DNA of 64,000 nt from CAWGXG01 sp963826505 (GTDB lineage Bacteria > Chloroflexota > Anaerolineae > Aggregatilineales > Aggregatilineaceae), in assembly GCA_963826505.1 (NCBI GenBank), contig CAWGXG010000006.1, positions 620,001-684,000 of the forward strand, given 5' to 3'. Made by a program: the position numbers and the translations under genes. Within the stretch, counting starts at the first letter, position 1. Each line of letters starts with the position of its first letter. Positions 7,690 to 15,804 of this stretch are shown here, piece by piece. A model generated the notes under the pieces. That model saw nothing but the letters and a program-made list of their open reading frames with translations, had not been told where the DNA came from and did no database searches.

Positions 7690-8454
7690 TTACATCATGA
7701 TGACGGCTTCCGTCAATGCCTCAAGGCTGGTGGCTTCTTTAGCAACGTCGAGGACTTTGGTGCCATGGCTCATCACAACGAAGCGATCGCATACCTGATA
7801 AGCGTGGTAGAGATTGTGCGTCACCAACACACTGGAAACGCCTTCCTCTTTCAGTTCACGGATGTAAGCCAACAGGCGCTCTGTCGCGCGGACCGCGAGC
7901 GCGCTGGTTGGTTCGTCCAGCAGCAACATCAGGCGCTTGAAATAGACGGCGCGTGCGATGGCCACCGCTTGTTTCTGTCCTCCGGACAGCTCGCCCACCA
8001 GCTTGTGTGGGTCATCAATGCCGCCGATATGCACGCCTTGCTGCAACACTTCGAGCGTGATCTCGCGCATCTTGCGGTGGCGCATGAATCCCAGGAAGTT
8101 CGTGATTTCGCGGCCCATGAACACGTTGCGAGTGACGGACATGGTGTCTACCAGCGCGGTATCCTGGTAAATAGTTTCGATGCCTAGCGCTTCTGAGTCT
8201 CGGCGGGAATTCAGAGTCACGGGTTTGCCGTCGGCCATGATCGTGCCTTCATCGGCGTGAATAACTCCCGACATCAACTTGATTAACGTCGATTTCCCTG
8301 CACCATTGTCGCCCAACAACCCGACGATCTCGTTATGTCTGATCTGAAAATTGAAATTATTCAGCGCGGTGACCGGACCATAGCGTTTGGTAATGCTGCG
8401 CAATTCAAGCAGTGGGACCCCATCAACAGACGGTGGTGTTATCACGTTACTCAT
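7690..8454 (-). CDS. Sugar ABC transporter ATPase (single-domain, RbsA/XylG-type)
   Basis: 254 residues, one nucleotide-binding domain: Walker A GDNGAGKSTLIK, signature LSGGQKQAVAIAR, Walker B LLLDEPTSALAV and H-loop VLVTHNLYH. Classical RbsA/XylG/MglA proteins are double-length; this is the half-size form, so a homodimer would power the permease. The start at 8454 has GGAGGG just upstream and overlaps the permease stop by 8 bases. Works with the permease at 8447 and binding protein at 9536 to import a sugar or cyclitol. Confidence 0.92.
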   Translation of the reverse strand: MSNVITPPSVDGVPLLELRSITKRYGPVTALNNFNFQIRHNEIVGLLGDNGAGKSTLIKLMSGVIHADEGTIMADGKPVTLNSRRDSEALGIETIYQDTALVDTMSVTRNVFMGREITNFLGFMRHRKMREITLEVLQQGVHIGGIDDPHKLVGELSGGQKQAVAIARAVYFKRLMLLLDEPTSALAVRATERLLAYIRELKEEGVSSVLVTHNLYHAYQVCDRFVVMSHGTKVLDVAKEATSLEALTEAVIMM

Positions 8455-9436
8455 TTTCCCTCCGTCCCCGTAGGGTCTGGTTAAAGATTGCAGCCGCGAT
8501 AATTAACACGCCAACGAAAATATCCAGGTAAAAGCCAGGCGCGCGCGCCAACAGTAGAATATCCTGGATCGTGTGAATAAGAGCTGCGCCCAACACGATA
8601 CCCAGGATGGCACCGCGCCCGCCGCTCAACGCGACGCCGCCAATAACGCACGCGGCAATTGCCTGCAATTCAAGTCCGCGTCCCTGGCCCGGCTGAATCG
8701 CGCCGACACGGGTGGCGGCGAGAATGCCCGCCAGCGCCGCACACGCTCCGGCCATCGCAAATGCAATCATCTTGACGCGCGTCGGATTGATGCCGATCGC
8801 GGTTGCAGCGCGCCGGTTGCCCCCGACAGCATAGAAATGATTGCCTAATTTATGGTGGTGCAGCAGCGCATAAAACAGCAGCGCCAGCCCGATGAACCAC
8901 AGAAAGCTGGCCTGCATCAGCCCAATGTTGCCGGCCATCAGTTTGACAAAATGCGTATCGGGCCGAAAGCGAATGGATCGCGCTCCGTGATAGTAGAGTG
9001 TCATCCCTTCCCAGAACAGCATGGTGCCCAGGGTCGTGATGAAGGACGGTATCGAGAATCGGAGGGTGATAAAACCGTTGATTAGGCCGATCAGCGCGCC
9101 AAAACCAAGTGCCAGCAGCGCAGCGATGTACACGGACGTTCCATCTACGACTTGTTGGGCCATGAAAATGCCGGTAAGGGTATAGCACGCCCCGACGGAC
9201 AGATCGAACTCCCCCGTGATCATCAACATCCCTACGCCCAAAGACAGCACACCCAGCACGGGAATGGACTTAAGCATGACAGAGATGTTAGGGTCCGATA
9301 AGTAGCGAAAATCGTCAGGATAAAGTAGGGCGTATATAATACTCCCGGCCTGTACCAACAAGAACAAAATGAGAATGTCTATCGCTGATTCACGGTAGCG
9401 ACGCAGGAAGTTCGAAATACTGCTGATCATTGTCAT
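8447..9436 (-). CDS. Sugar ABC transporter permease (RbsC-type)
   Basis: 329 residues, about ten hydrophobic helices and the RbsC/BPD_transp_2 features, including 'SLGVGMLMITGEFDLSVGA' in the first third and 'AIAACVIGGVALSGGRG' near the C terminus, the coupling region to the ATPase. An alternative ATG lies two codons downstream; no strong Shine-Dalgarno is visible for either. The gene overlaps the ATPase gene by 8 bases and follows the binding protein gene after a 99-base gap that holds a stem-loop. Confidence 0.92.
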   Translation of the reverse strand: MTMISSISNFLRRYRESAIDILILFLLVQAGSIIYALLYPDDFRYLSDPNISVMLKSIPVLGVLSLGVGMLMITGEFDLSVGACYTLTGIFMAQQVVDGTSVYIAALLALGFGALIGLINGFITLRFSIPSFITTLGTMLFWEGMTLYYHGARSIRFRPDTHFVKLMAGNIGLMQASFLWFIGLALLFYALLHHHKLGNHFYAVGGNRRAATAIGINPTRVKMIAFAMAGACAALAGILAATRVGAIQPGQGRGLELQAIAACVIGGVALSGGRGAILGIVLGAALIHTIQDILLLARAPGFYLDIFVGVLIIAAAIFNQTLRGRRENE

Positions 9437-9481
9437 GGTCTTGTTCTGTCCAAATCTATCAGCCTCAGCATAATGGAATGA

Positions 9482-9516
9482 CAGCAGGTGAGTTCCTTTG
9501 CCGAACGCACCTGCTG
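9482..9516 (-). promoter_or_regulatory. Stem-loop between binding-protein and permease genes
   Basis: Inverted repeat cagcaggtg / cacctgctg (9-bp stem, 17-base loop with an internal gttc/gaac pairing) just after the SBP stop (9536, minus strand). No T-run. Such hairpins commonly protect the SBP part of the message or partly terminate it, giving more binding protein than permease. Confidence 0.55.
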
Positions 9517-9535
9517 CGTGGAATCTTCTACCAGA

Positions 9536-10489
9536 CTAACGAATGGTCCCGGTCAGTGCTTTCACCGTAGCGACGTTGCTGGCATCGACCAAGCCCTGGC
9601 CACCGGTGTCCATATCTGAGGGGTACAGGCCGTACTTGAGATACAGCGCAAGCTGCGCCACCGCGTAGAAGCCCTGCGAATAGGGCTGCTGGTCGACAGT
9701 GGCTGTGATTGTGCCGTCTTCGATACCCTGGATGATCTCTGCAGTCAGGTCAAACCCGCCGATGGGCAGGCTGAGGCCCGCATCCTGCACGGCAGCCGGC
9801 GCTACGGTCAGCGGCACCGAACCCAGGGCGACGATGGCCTTGGTTTCGGGGTGCCCGAGCAGGTACTGCACTTCGGTAGTCTGTGCGTCCGCCAGGTTGA
9901 AGCCCACGCCGACGACATCAGCGGTAGCGCCAACTTCTTCCATGGCCATCTTCAGACCGTCGGCGCGCTGAACAGCGTACACCGCTTCGGGCGCTTCCAC
10001 CGGGGCGAAGACCAGGTCACCGGCGCCAATGCCGTGATCCGCGATCATGCGCTGGCCGATAATGTAACCCGTCGCCACAAAGTCCTGGCCCATGAAGGCC
10101 ATCCGGCAGTTGCCCGCCGCGCCTTCAGAGTCATCCACGTTCAGCGATACAACGGCAATACCGGCTTCCATCGCTTTGCAGATGGTCTCGTCGAAGGCCG
10201 TGTCGTCCTGGATCATGACCGCAAGGCCGTCCACCTGGTTGGCGATGGCCGTCTCGATCAGATTGTTCTGCGTGACGGGGTCGCTGTTGCCGTATTGGAT
10301 ATCGAGATCGACACCGAACATCTCAGCCGCGTCCTTCGCGCCCTTCTCAAGCGGGACGAAGAACTCGACCGACGGGTCGGTGTAGTTAATGAGCGTGACT
10401 TTGAACGGTTTGTCTTGGGCCATCGCTGTTGGGACCACGAGGACCAACACTACAGAGAGGATCACCGCTAAACGAACAAGGTTCTTCAT
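9536..10489 (-). CDS. Periplasmic/extracytoplasmic sugar-binding protein (RbsB-type)
   Basis: 317 residues with a signal peptide (MKNLVRLAVILSVVLVLVV..AMA) and the type I periplasmic-binding fold of pentose/cyclitol binding proteins (Peripla_BP_4): 'LINYTDPSVEFFVPLEKGAKDAAE', 'NQVDGLAVMIQDD', and 'GVGFNLADAQ'. It would capture the sugar and pass it to the permease. GGAGG lies 7 bases before ATG 10489. No lipobox. The ligand cannot be read from sequence; context suggests an O-methylated sugar or cyclitol. Confidence 0.9.
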   Translation of the reverse strand: MKNLVRLAVILSVVLVLVVPTAMAQDKPFKVTLINYTDPSVEFFVPLEKGAKDAAEMFGVDLDIQYGNSDPVTQNNLIETAIANQVDGLAVMIQDDTAFDETICKAMEAGIAVVSLNVDDSEGAAGNCRMAFMGQDFVATGYIIGQRMIADHGIGAGDLVFAPVEAPEAVYAVQRADGLKMAMEEVGATADVVGVGFNLADAQTTEVQYLLGHPETKAIVALGSVPLTVAPAAVQDAGLSLPIGGFDLTAEIIQGIEDGTITATVDQQPYSQGFYAVAQLALYLKYGLYPSDMDTGGQGLVDASNVATVKALTGTIR

Positions 10490-10569
10490 TGTATTCCTCC
10501 AGCTATTTTTATGGGCAAATTATGCTAAACCGTACTGAAACGATATGTTGAGCCAGGCCTCCTTTCGGT

Positions 10570-11808
10570 TTATTTGTCACCATGCTGGTCGATGATCTCG
10601 TTGAGGCGCGTTCGGTAATATTTGAAACCTTGCCATGACACCTCTGGGGGGATGAAATGATCACCATAGGGGATGTAACCACCCGTCTTTAGAACGGCTT
10701 CGACGGGTCCCAAGAATTTCTCAATCGCTTCCGGCCCTTTTCCGATGTCCGACTTGGGAATGCCGCCCATCATCTGAAGCTGCGGGAAATCTTTGCGCAC
10801 ACGTACGATGTCCATGCCGGTGTGTGTCTCGAAGGGGAAGATACCCGTAGCGCCGCCTTCGATGAAAATCGGGATGATGTCGTGGCAGTATCCGTCCGTG
10901 TCGACGAAGATGATATTCACGCCTTCGCTGCGCAGGAAACTGGTGAAGCGTTTGTAGTAGGGCAGCATAAATTCGCGGATCATGCCGGGCGAGATCATCG
11001 GTCCGCTGCCATAGGAGATGTCTTCCCAAATCTGCACCAGGTCGGGCTTCACATAGGTGAAAACTTCCGAATAGATGGCGATCCACAATTCTGTGAAGGT
11101 GTTCATAATGTCGTGAATCATCTCAGGATCATCGATGTAGGCATAGAACAACTTGTCGTAGCCCATCAGATTCGCCAGAGTGCCGAAGAAGCCGTGCGGA
11201 TACCCCCCGATCGCCAGCGGGAAATCGCGGTTGCGGTACCACTCCACCAATTGGGACCAGTTCGCCGGGAAACGCCCCGCGATAGCGTTGATATTCAGGC
11301 GTTCCTCTTTGAGCTGTTCCCAGCTTTTGCGATCCGAAATCGGGTATTTTTCGCCGGAGGGCATCGTCTGAGTGGCTTTGATGAAACGCCGCTGCACACC
11401 ATCAACATCGCGTGTGACGAAGTATTTTTCGCTGTCTTCCATCACTTTGACTTCGAACATCGGGTGAAAGAGCAGGTTCACGTCGATGAGCACCTGCGTG
11501 AAGTCCATGTTGAAGTAGCTGCGTACGTCGTGATCAACCGGGAAGCCCTGGGTCGGCCAATACAACCCGCCTGCCATGATGGCTATCCCTTTGGGCAGCC
11601 TCGCTTTTGACACGGAATTCCAGGCAGGCGTATACAGATCGGAAGTAGGCGTGCTGATCTGCGATGAAATTCTGGGGTAATGCTGCTTGGGAAGTCCTTC
11701 AGCGTACCAGCGATCCATGACCTCGCCCCAATAGCCGAACTCCCATTTGAGGCTGTGCACACTGGTATTGAAGTTCATCACTTCCAAAAAACGTTCTCGT
11801 AAATCCAT
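10570..11808 (-). CDS. URO-D-fold methyltransferase-like protein (HxC-less subtype)
   Basis: 412 residues with the uroporphyrinogen decarboxylase / methylcobamide methyltransferase TIM-barrel pattern, most clearly in the last third: 'PGMIREFMLPYYKRF', 'FVDTDGYCHDIIPIFIEGG' at about 301-319 and 'GIFPFETHTGMDIVRVRKDF'. The zinc-binding H-x-C of MtaA/MtbA is replaced here by D-T-D-G, so it is not a canonical methylcobamide:CoM methyltransferase and not HemE (no heme-pathway context). It lies between the transporter and sugar-metabolism genes; AGGAGG precedes ATG 11808. I infer a substrate-specific methyltransferase or decarboxylase acting with the corrinoid protein at 7012. Confidence 0.8.
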   Translation of the reverse strand: MDLRERFLEVMNFNTSVHSLKWEFGYWGEVMDRWYAEGLPKQHYPRISSQISTPTSDLYTPAWNSVSKARLPKGIAIMAGGLYWPTQGFPVDHDVRSYFNMDFTQVLIDVNLLFHPMFEVKVMEDSEKYFVTRDVDGVQRRFIKATQTMPSGEKYPISDRKSWEQLKEERLNINAIAGRFPANWSQLVEWYRNRDFPLAIGGYPHGFFGTLANLMGYDKLFYAYIDDPEMIHDIMNTFTELWIAIYSEVFTYVKPDLVQIWEDISYGSGPMISPGMIREFMLPYYKRFTSFLRSEGVNIIFVDTDGYCHDIIPIFIEGGATGIFPFETHTGMDIVRVRKDFPQLQMMGGIPKSDIGKGPEAIEKFLGPVEAVLKTGGYIPYGDHFIPPEVSWQGFKYYRTRLNEIIDQHGDK

Positions 11809-11820
11809 CAGATCCTCCTG

Positions 11821-12249
11821 CTAAGCCTTAATGACCCCTTTTTTGAGGATGATATTGGCATAGAGTGCCATCTCCCCAGTGGCGATCACCGCATACGCTT
11901 GTTTGGCGCGCTCGTAGAAGGCGAAGCGCTCGACATACTCGAATTGGGAGAATGCCTCGTAACGCTGGATGATCTGCTGGTACTCGTCCCAAATCACGGG
12001 CTGGTAACTGTCCCCGGGAACCACTGCCATCAGCGCGACCGGACGCTCGACAAACGTGTCTAGCGGAAAAAGGCGCATGATCGCGTCGAGCAGGGGCGGG
12101 ACTCCATGACCGTCGGCCCGGATCAAGCGTTGGGCCATGCTGGCAGCCGGGAAATTGCCGTCCGCGATGACAATCTCGTCGCCGTGTCCCATCTCCATGA
12201 GAATCTTAAGGAGATCGGGTGACAGAATGGCAGGAATGCCTTTTAGCAT
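11821..12249 (-). CDS. RbsD/FucU-family sugar mutarotase
   Basis: 142 residues matching RbsD/FucU: N-terminal 'MLKGIPAILSPDLLKILMEMGHGDEIVIADGNFPA' with the conserved MGHGDE and ADxNFP elements, and C-terminal 'TGEMALYANIILKKGVI' resembling the Tyr-Asn motif of FucU. These decameric cytoplasmic enzymes interconvert pyranose anomers (fucose, ribose). FucU-like details (ALYANIILKKG) make the fucose-mutarotase branch more likely than RbsD. Good SD (AAGGAG) 8 bases before ATG 12249. It sits 12 bases from its neighbours in the operon. Confidence 0.88.
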   Translation of the reverse strand: MLKGIPAILSPDLLKILMEMGHGDEIVIADGNFPAASMAQRLIRADGHGVPPLLDAIMRLFPLDTFVERPVALMAVVPGDSYQPVIWDEYQQIIQRYEAFSQFEYVERFAFYERAKQAYAVIATGEMALYANIILKKGVIKA

Positions 12250-12260
12250 AACCGGGCTCC

Positions 12261-13205
12261 TTAGGAAAGCAGATCTTCTTCGCGTTGGCGGAAGTAGCTT
12301 GCTGTTTGTTGAACCATGGCATCCAGCGTGGATTTGTCTGGCTTGCCATACATGGCCGGGTAAGGCGCGCCGCCGGGACCAAGCGGCTCGGGGGTAACGT
12401 AGTGTCCATTGGCATTGAAGCCGATTACGTATAGCGCCATGATGATGGTGTCGAGGTCCATGGCGCCCATGCCCAGCGCGCGACGGTTGCTGTCCGCCAT
12501 GTGCAGGTTCAGCAACATCTCGCCCGCGTCCACGATAGCCGCACCGATGTGTTCCTCTTCCGATTGCATGTGATAGACGTCGCCGTTGATGTGCTGGATG
12601 CCCGGGTGGTTAACGGCAGCGATATAGCGCTTCGCATCCGCGACAGTGTGGCAAAAGCTGACTTCGGCGGAACGGATCGGCTCGATCGCTCCCTGGACAT
12701 GATGCGCGGTGAACTCGTCGGCTACGAGACACAGAGTGTCCACGCTGCGCTCAAACTCCGTGCCGTCGTAGGCCACGGGCCGCCCCACAGCGCCGGGGAC
12801 CACCAGGATATATGTGCCGCCGACAGCTTGTGTAAATGCCAGCTCGCGCTTGAGATAATCGAGCGCGGCCTGACGATGTATGGCACGGTTACTGGCGAGA
12901 TCGTTGTCGGCAGAGAACATGCCGCAAGTTCCTGCCACCGTAATATTGTGATCGCTCAGAATTTGCAGTGTTTCATCCACTTTATAGCCGAGATCGGGTC
13001 CGTAGTGGTTGCCATGCAGCTCGATGAAGGTGATACCCGCCTTCTGAAGTCGCGCCGCGGATTCGGCCAGAGTTTCGATGCCAAAGCCCCAATTGCTCCA
13101 TGAGAGATTTAAGCGGCGCTGGAGTTTCTCAGGATGCTCATGCTTGAGCGCTGCGAATGCCTGACGGATCGCGTCGTTTTTCAGTTCGAAATTTTGTTTG
13201 GTCAT
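12261..13205 (-). CDS. Xylose isomerase-like TIM-barrel sugar isomerase/epimerase
   Basis: 314 residues of the AP endonuclease 2/xylose isomerase-like barrel: 'AGITFIELHGNHYGPD', 'GTCGMFSADNDLASN' (N-terminal metal region), 'AVGGTYILVVPGAVGRP', 'QGAIEPIR' (metal-binding Glu), 'HINGDVYHMQSEEEHIG' and 'LHMADSNRRALGMGAMD'. Such enzymes isomerise or epimerise keto sugars, hydroxypyruvate or inosose. ATG 13205 is chosen: it shares one base with the TGA of the upstream gene and follows AAGGAAAACGAG. The longer frame upstream is a shadow of that gene. Exact substrate unknown. Confidence 0.85.
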   Translation of the reverse strand: MTKQNFELKNDAIRQAFAALKHEHPEKLQRRLNLSWSNWGFGIETLAESAARLQKAGITFIELHGNHYGPDLGYKVDETLQILSDHNITVAGTCGMFSADNDLASNRAIHRQAALDYLKRELAFTQAVGGTYILVVPGAVGRPVAYDGTEFERSVDTLCLVADEFTAHHVQGAIEPIRSAEVSFCHTVADAKRYIAAVNHPGIQHINGDVYHMQSEEEHIGAAIVDAGEMLLNLHMADSNRRALGMGAMDLDTIIMALYVIGFNANGHYVTPEPLGPGGAPYPAMYGKPDKSTLDAMVQQTASYFRQREEDLLS

Positions 13206-14428
13206 CACTCGTTTTCCTTTACCGGCACGGTTTGTGGCATATCCGGATGATTCGGGCCAAAGTGCTTCAAAATGACCATCGGTTCCCACTGGCTGCGGTT
13301 GGTGATGGTGACGCCTGCCTGGGCAGCCGCTTCGCTTACGAAGTATTCGTCGGCGCTGAGTTGTCCATAGCGCAGCATAATAGCGGCTTCCGCCTCGTAC
13401 ACACCGAAGGTACCGTGCCCCTGGACCAGGATGCAGCCATAGGCCGCCCCATCTTTGACGATAACAGTCTGCCCTGGTTGGATCGTCAATTCCTTGGCCG
13501 CAATATAAGGGTTGGCATAGATGACCCACTTTTCCGTATGGGCCTCATCCGAGTGCGTGCACACCAGCGGCGGGCGGAAGTATTTTTGGTAATAAAGCGG
13601 GTCGATGTTGGCTTCCCAGTCCATCAGGCTCATGATGTAGTCAACGTCGCGCTTCTTGTCGGAGGGGACATTTTCGACCAGGAATTCGTAGGGGTAAATT
13701 TCGCCGGACGTGACGTTCTCGTAGACCGCGTTGACGTCGCTGTTCCACTGCGGCTCGTAAGTCAGGTACGAACCGGGCGCATGCAGCACCCCCGGTGGCG
13801 TGTACCACCCAGTCCCCAGCCGGATACGAAAGGCGCGTGACAACTCCGTGATGCGATTGTCTCCCTTTTCGAACGCGAGCAGCCGTTCGCGGATGTCCTC
13901 TTTGGTGACTATCGGGTCGAACCCGAAATAGGTAACTGGAAACTGACCGGGATGGTTGTTCAACTGAGGCGGGAAGTAATAGGCTTCCGGTTTGCCGATG
14001 CGTCCCACGCGCGCGGCGGCTTCGTCGTTGGGGTGTAAATGGAAGAACAGGGGCGGGTTGTAGTCAAAAAACTTGGAATACATCGGGAACGTGCCGTATT
14101 TTTCGTAAAGCGCTGGCCCGATAATACCGCTCCCCAGCTCAAGAATGGCATCTCGCAATGTGAATTTGTCTGCTAGCGAGTTGCTCGCGGCGACATAGGA
14201 TAAGCCCTCGTCAGCGGGAGCCAGGGGCCCGTTCATAGCCGCGATGACAGAAGAAAACCACCGTTCCTTGATCGAGCCGCGCTGCATGCCGAGAGCATAG
14301 TAATCATCAGGGTGCAAACGCAGCCTCCGCCCGGCGTCACTGAAACGCCGAGGCACAAATGTGGGAATCAGGCGCAGGATCCCTGCCCCTTTTTCAAAAG
14401 TGTCATGTATGAACTGCGCAGAAGTCAT
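13205..14428 (-). CDS. Cupin / class I mannose-6-phosphate isomerase-like protein
   Basis: 407 residues with a bicupin-like layout. The first metal site is visible as 'FFHLHPNDEAAA' (H-x-H...E) and 'WYTPPGVLHAPGSYLTYEP' (H), the second half has 'WVIYANPYIAAKELTIQPG' and 'GCILVQGHGTFGVYEAEA'. This resembles ManA-type aldose-ketose isomerases, though it is divergent. Start ATG 14428 has GGGGAG upstream. It is the second gene of the operon after lacI. Likely a cytosolic sugar (phosphate) isomerase for the imported substrate; inferred from fold and context. Confidence 0.7.
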   Translation of the reverse strand: MTSAQFIHDTFEKGAGILRLIPTFVPRRFSDAGRRLRLHPDDYYALGMQRGSIKERWFSSVIAAMNGPLAPADEGLSYVAASNSLADKFTLRDAILELGSGIIGPALYEKYGTFPMYSKFFDYNPPLFFHLHPNDEAAARVGRIGKPEAYYFPPQLNNHPGQFPVTYFGFDPIVTKEDIRERLLAFEKGDNRITELSRAFRIRLGTGWYTPPGVLHAPGSYLTYEPQWNSDVNAVYENVTSGEIYPYEFLVENVPSDKKRDVDYIMSLMDWEANIDPLYYQKYFRPPLVCTHSDEAHTEKWVIYANPYIAAKELTIQPGQTVIVKDGAAYGCILVQGHGTFGVYEAEAAIMLRYGQLSADEYFVSEAAAQAGVTITNRSQWEPMVILKHFGPNHPDMPQTVPVKENE

Positions 14429-14452
14429 ATCTCTCTCCCCTCAAAGCAAACG

Positions 14453-15475
14453 CTATTGCTCGGCCCAAGACGATGTTGACCGTCGCTCAATCAGTAGAGG
14501 CTCAATCACGAGTTGCGTTTCGGCTGGGTGGTTTTTGTCAATAAGGACAAATAACAATTGAATTGCCAGCGTGGCCAGCTCAACGAATGACTGGCGTACC
14601 GTTGTGAGGGGTGGATTTTGATAGGCTGCCACTTCGATATCGTCCAGTCCAATGACCGAAATGTCACGCGGAACGCGCAGTCCGGCTTCCTGGATAGCCT
14701 GCATTGCCCCTATCGCCATGCGGTCATTTGCGGCAAACAGCGCGCTAGGGCGAGCAGGTCCATCCAAAATGCGTTTCATAGCCGTATAACCGCTATCGCA
14801 GGTCCAGTTTCCTTCATCGCGGGCCACGAAATCAAGCCCAACCGCGTTCAAAACTTGTTCCGCTCCGGCTACACGTTCGCGCGCGACTCGCAGACGAAGC
14901 GGCCCACTGATATGTGCGACCCGGCAGTGTCCTAGGTCAATGAGATGCTGGGTTGCCAGCGATCCGGCTTTGATGTTGTTCAGAGTCACCGACGGACCAT
15001 TGTAGTTTTCGGGGATGCGGTCGATGGCGACCGAAGGAATCCCGGCCTTTTCGAGCGCGGTCTGGCTGCTGAGTTCATCCTCTGCCGACACATACAGGAC
15101 TCCGTCAACCCACCGCTGCGTCACCGATCGGATGTAATTGGCTTCGCGCTCCACGTCATCGTGCGTATTGTGTACAGTCAGGCTATAACCAAACCGGTGC
15201 GCATAATCCTCGGCAGCGCTGGCCATTGTGCCGAACGACGGGTTCGAGAGATCCGAGACGATGAGCGCCAGAGTGCGTGTTTGGCCGGTGCGCAAGCTGC
15301 GCGCGACTGAGAAGGGCCGGTAGCCCAGTTCCTGGATCGCATCCAAGACACGTGCTCGCGTTTCCTCGGTGATGCCGGGCTTGTCGTTGATGACTGCCGA
15401 AATGGTCTGGATCGAGACTCCGACGAATTCGGCGACATCCTTCATCGTGGGAGGGCGCTTCCTATTTGAAGGCAA
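14453..15475 (-). CDS. LacI-family transcriptional repressor
   Basis: 340 residues: N-terminal LacI HTH (TMKDVAEFVGVSIQTISAVIN, with hinge 'EELGYRPFSVARSLRTG'-like region) and a periplasmic-binding-type effector domain (VDGVLYVSAEDE, 'ALFAANDRMAIGAMQAI', 'SVIGLDDIEVAAYQNPPLTTV'). A TTG start at 15475 preceded by AAAGG is preferred, because the alternative ATG at 15445 has no well-placed SD and would trim the HTH start. It heads the operon running to 7012. A promoter with three iterated operator-like sites lies directly upstream, implying autoregulation and sugar induction. Confidence 0.92.
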   Translation of the reverse strand: MPSNRKRPPTMKDVAEFVGVSIQTISAVINDKPGITEETRARVLDAIQELGYRPFSVARSLRTGQTRTLALIVSDLSNPSFGTMASAAEDYAHRFGYSLTVHNTHDDVEREANYIRSVTQRWVDGVLYVSAEDELSSQTALEKAGIPSVAIDRIPENYNGPSVTLNNIKAGSLATQHLIDLGHCRVAHISGPLRLRVARERVAGAEQVLNAVGLDFVARDEGNWTCDSGYTAMKRILDGPARPSALFAANDRMAIGAMQAIQEAGLRVPRDISVIGLDDIEVAAYQNPPLTTVRQSFVELATLAIQLLFVLIDKNHPAETQLVIEPLLIERRSTSSWAEQ

Positions 15476-15501
15476 TGTTGGGGCCTTTGCGACTTCAGAT
15501 T

Positions 15502-15537
15502 AACGATCACATGAACGATCACATGAACGATCATATA
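15502..15537 (-). promoter_or_regulatory. Triple 12-bp iterated LacI-type operator
   Basis: Three head-to-tail copies of aacgatcacatg / aacgatcacatg / aacgatcatata. Each contains a quasi-palindrome TGA-wCGw-TCA with the central CG typical of LacI-family operators. The array lies at and just downstream of the -10 box of the lacI promoter, a position suited to repression. Confidence 0.6.
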
Positions 15538-15564
15538 GTACGGCGGATTTTTCAGTGCTGTCAA
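15535..15564 (-). promoter_or_regulatory. Promoter of lacI-led sugar/demethylation operon
   Basis: On the minus strand TTGACA (15564-15559), 18-base spacer, TACTAT (15540-15535). The -35 is perfect and the -10 matches at four positions. The expected start falls inside the triple operator repeat. Confidence 0.6.
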
Positions 15565-15620
15565 GCTGACGCTCGTGGATGTGACATATGGCAGTTGTTC
15601 GTATGACAAAAGTCAGTAAC

Positions 15621-15700
15621 GTGTGGGTAATTCCAAATGACCCGACAAGGTCTCAAATTCAGACAAAAATCTCTCCGCTATCATCACGATTACCCACACT
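15621..15700 (-). repeat. Short dispersed palindromic-ended element, copy A
   Basis: 80-bp segment bounded by gtgtgggtaatt and its inverted match gattacccacac. Read on the minus strand, its start (with flanking ccggcggaa) matches 27724-27745 and its end (gtcgggtcatttggaattacccacac) matches the end of the copies at 27732-27888 and 46301-46444. It looks like an internally deleted member of a MITE-like family. Confidence 0.55.
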
Positions 15701-15728
15701 TCCGCCGGGGACGATCGTATTCGAATCC

Positions 15729-15765
15729 TGAGAGAAGCTCAACGATTTCTGTCGGGCTTCTCTCA
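15729..15765 (-). terminator. Stem-loop downstream of 25-residue-repeat gene
   Basis: 10-bp perfect stem tgagagaagc / gcttctctca with a 17-base loop, 40 bases after the stop of the minus-strand repeat protein. Weak T-run, so terminator or stabiliser. Confidence 0.5.
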
Positions 15766-15804
15766 TTCCACGCTTTCATGTTCAAGTCAAAACGGCTCGT
15801 TAAG

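Noticed and set aside
10570..11808. HemE, heme biosynthesis uroporphyrinogen decarboxylase
   Set aside because: None of the five URO-D-fold proteins has heme-pathway neighbours, and several have MtaA-type H-x-C motifs; operon context is sugar import with corrinoid protein.
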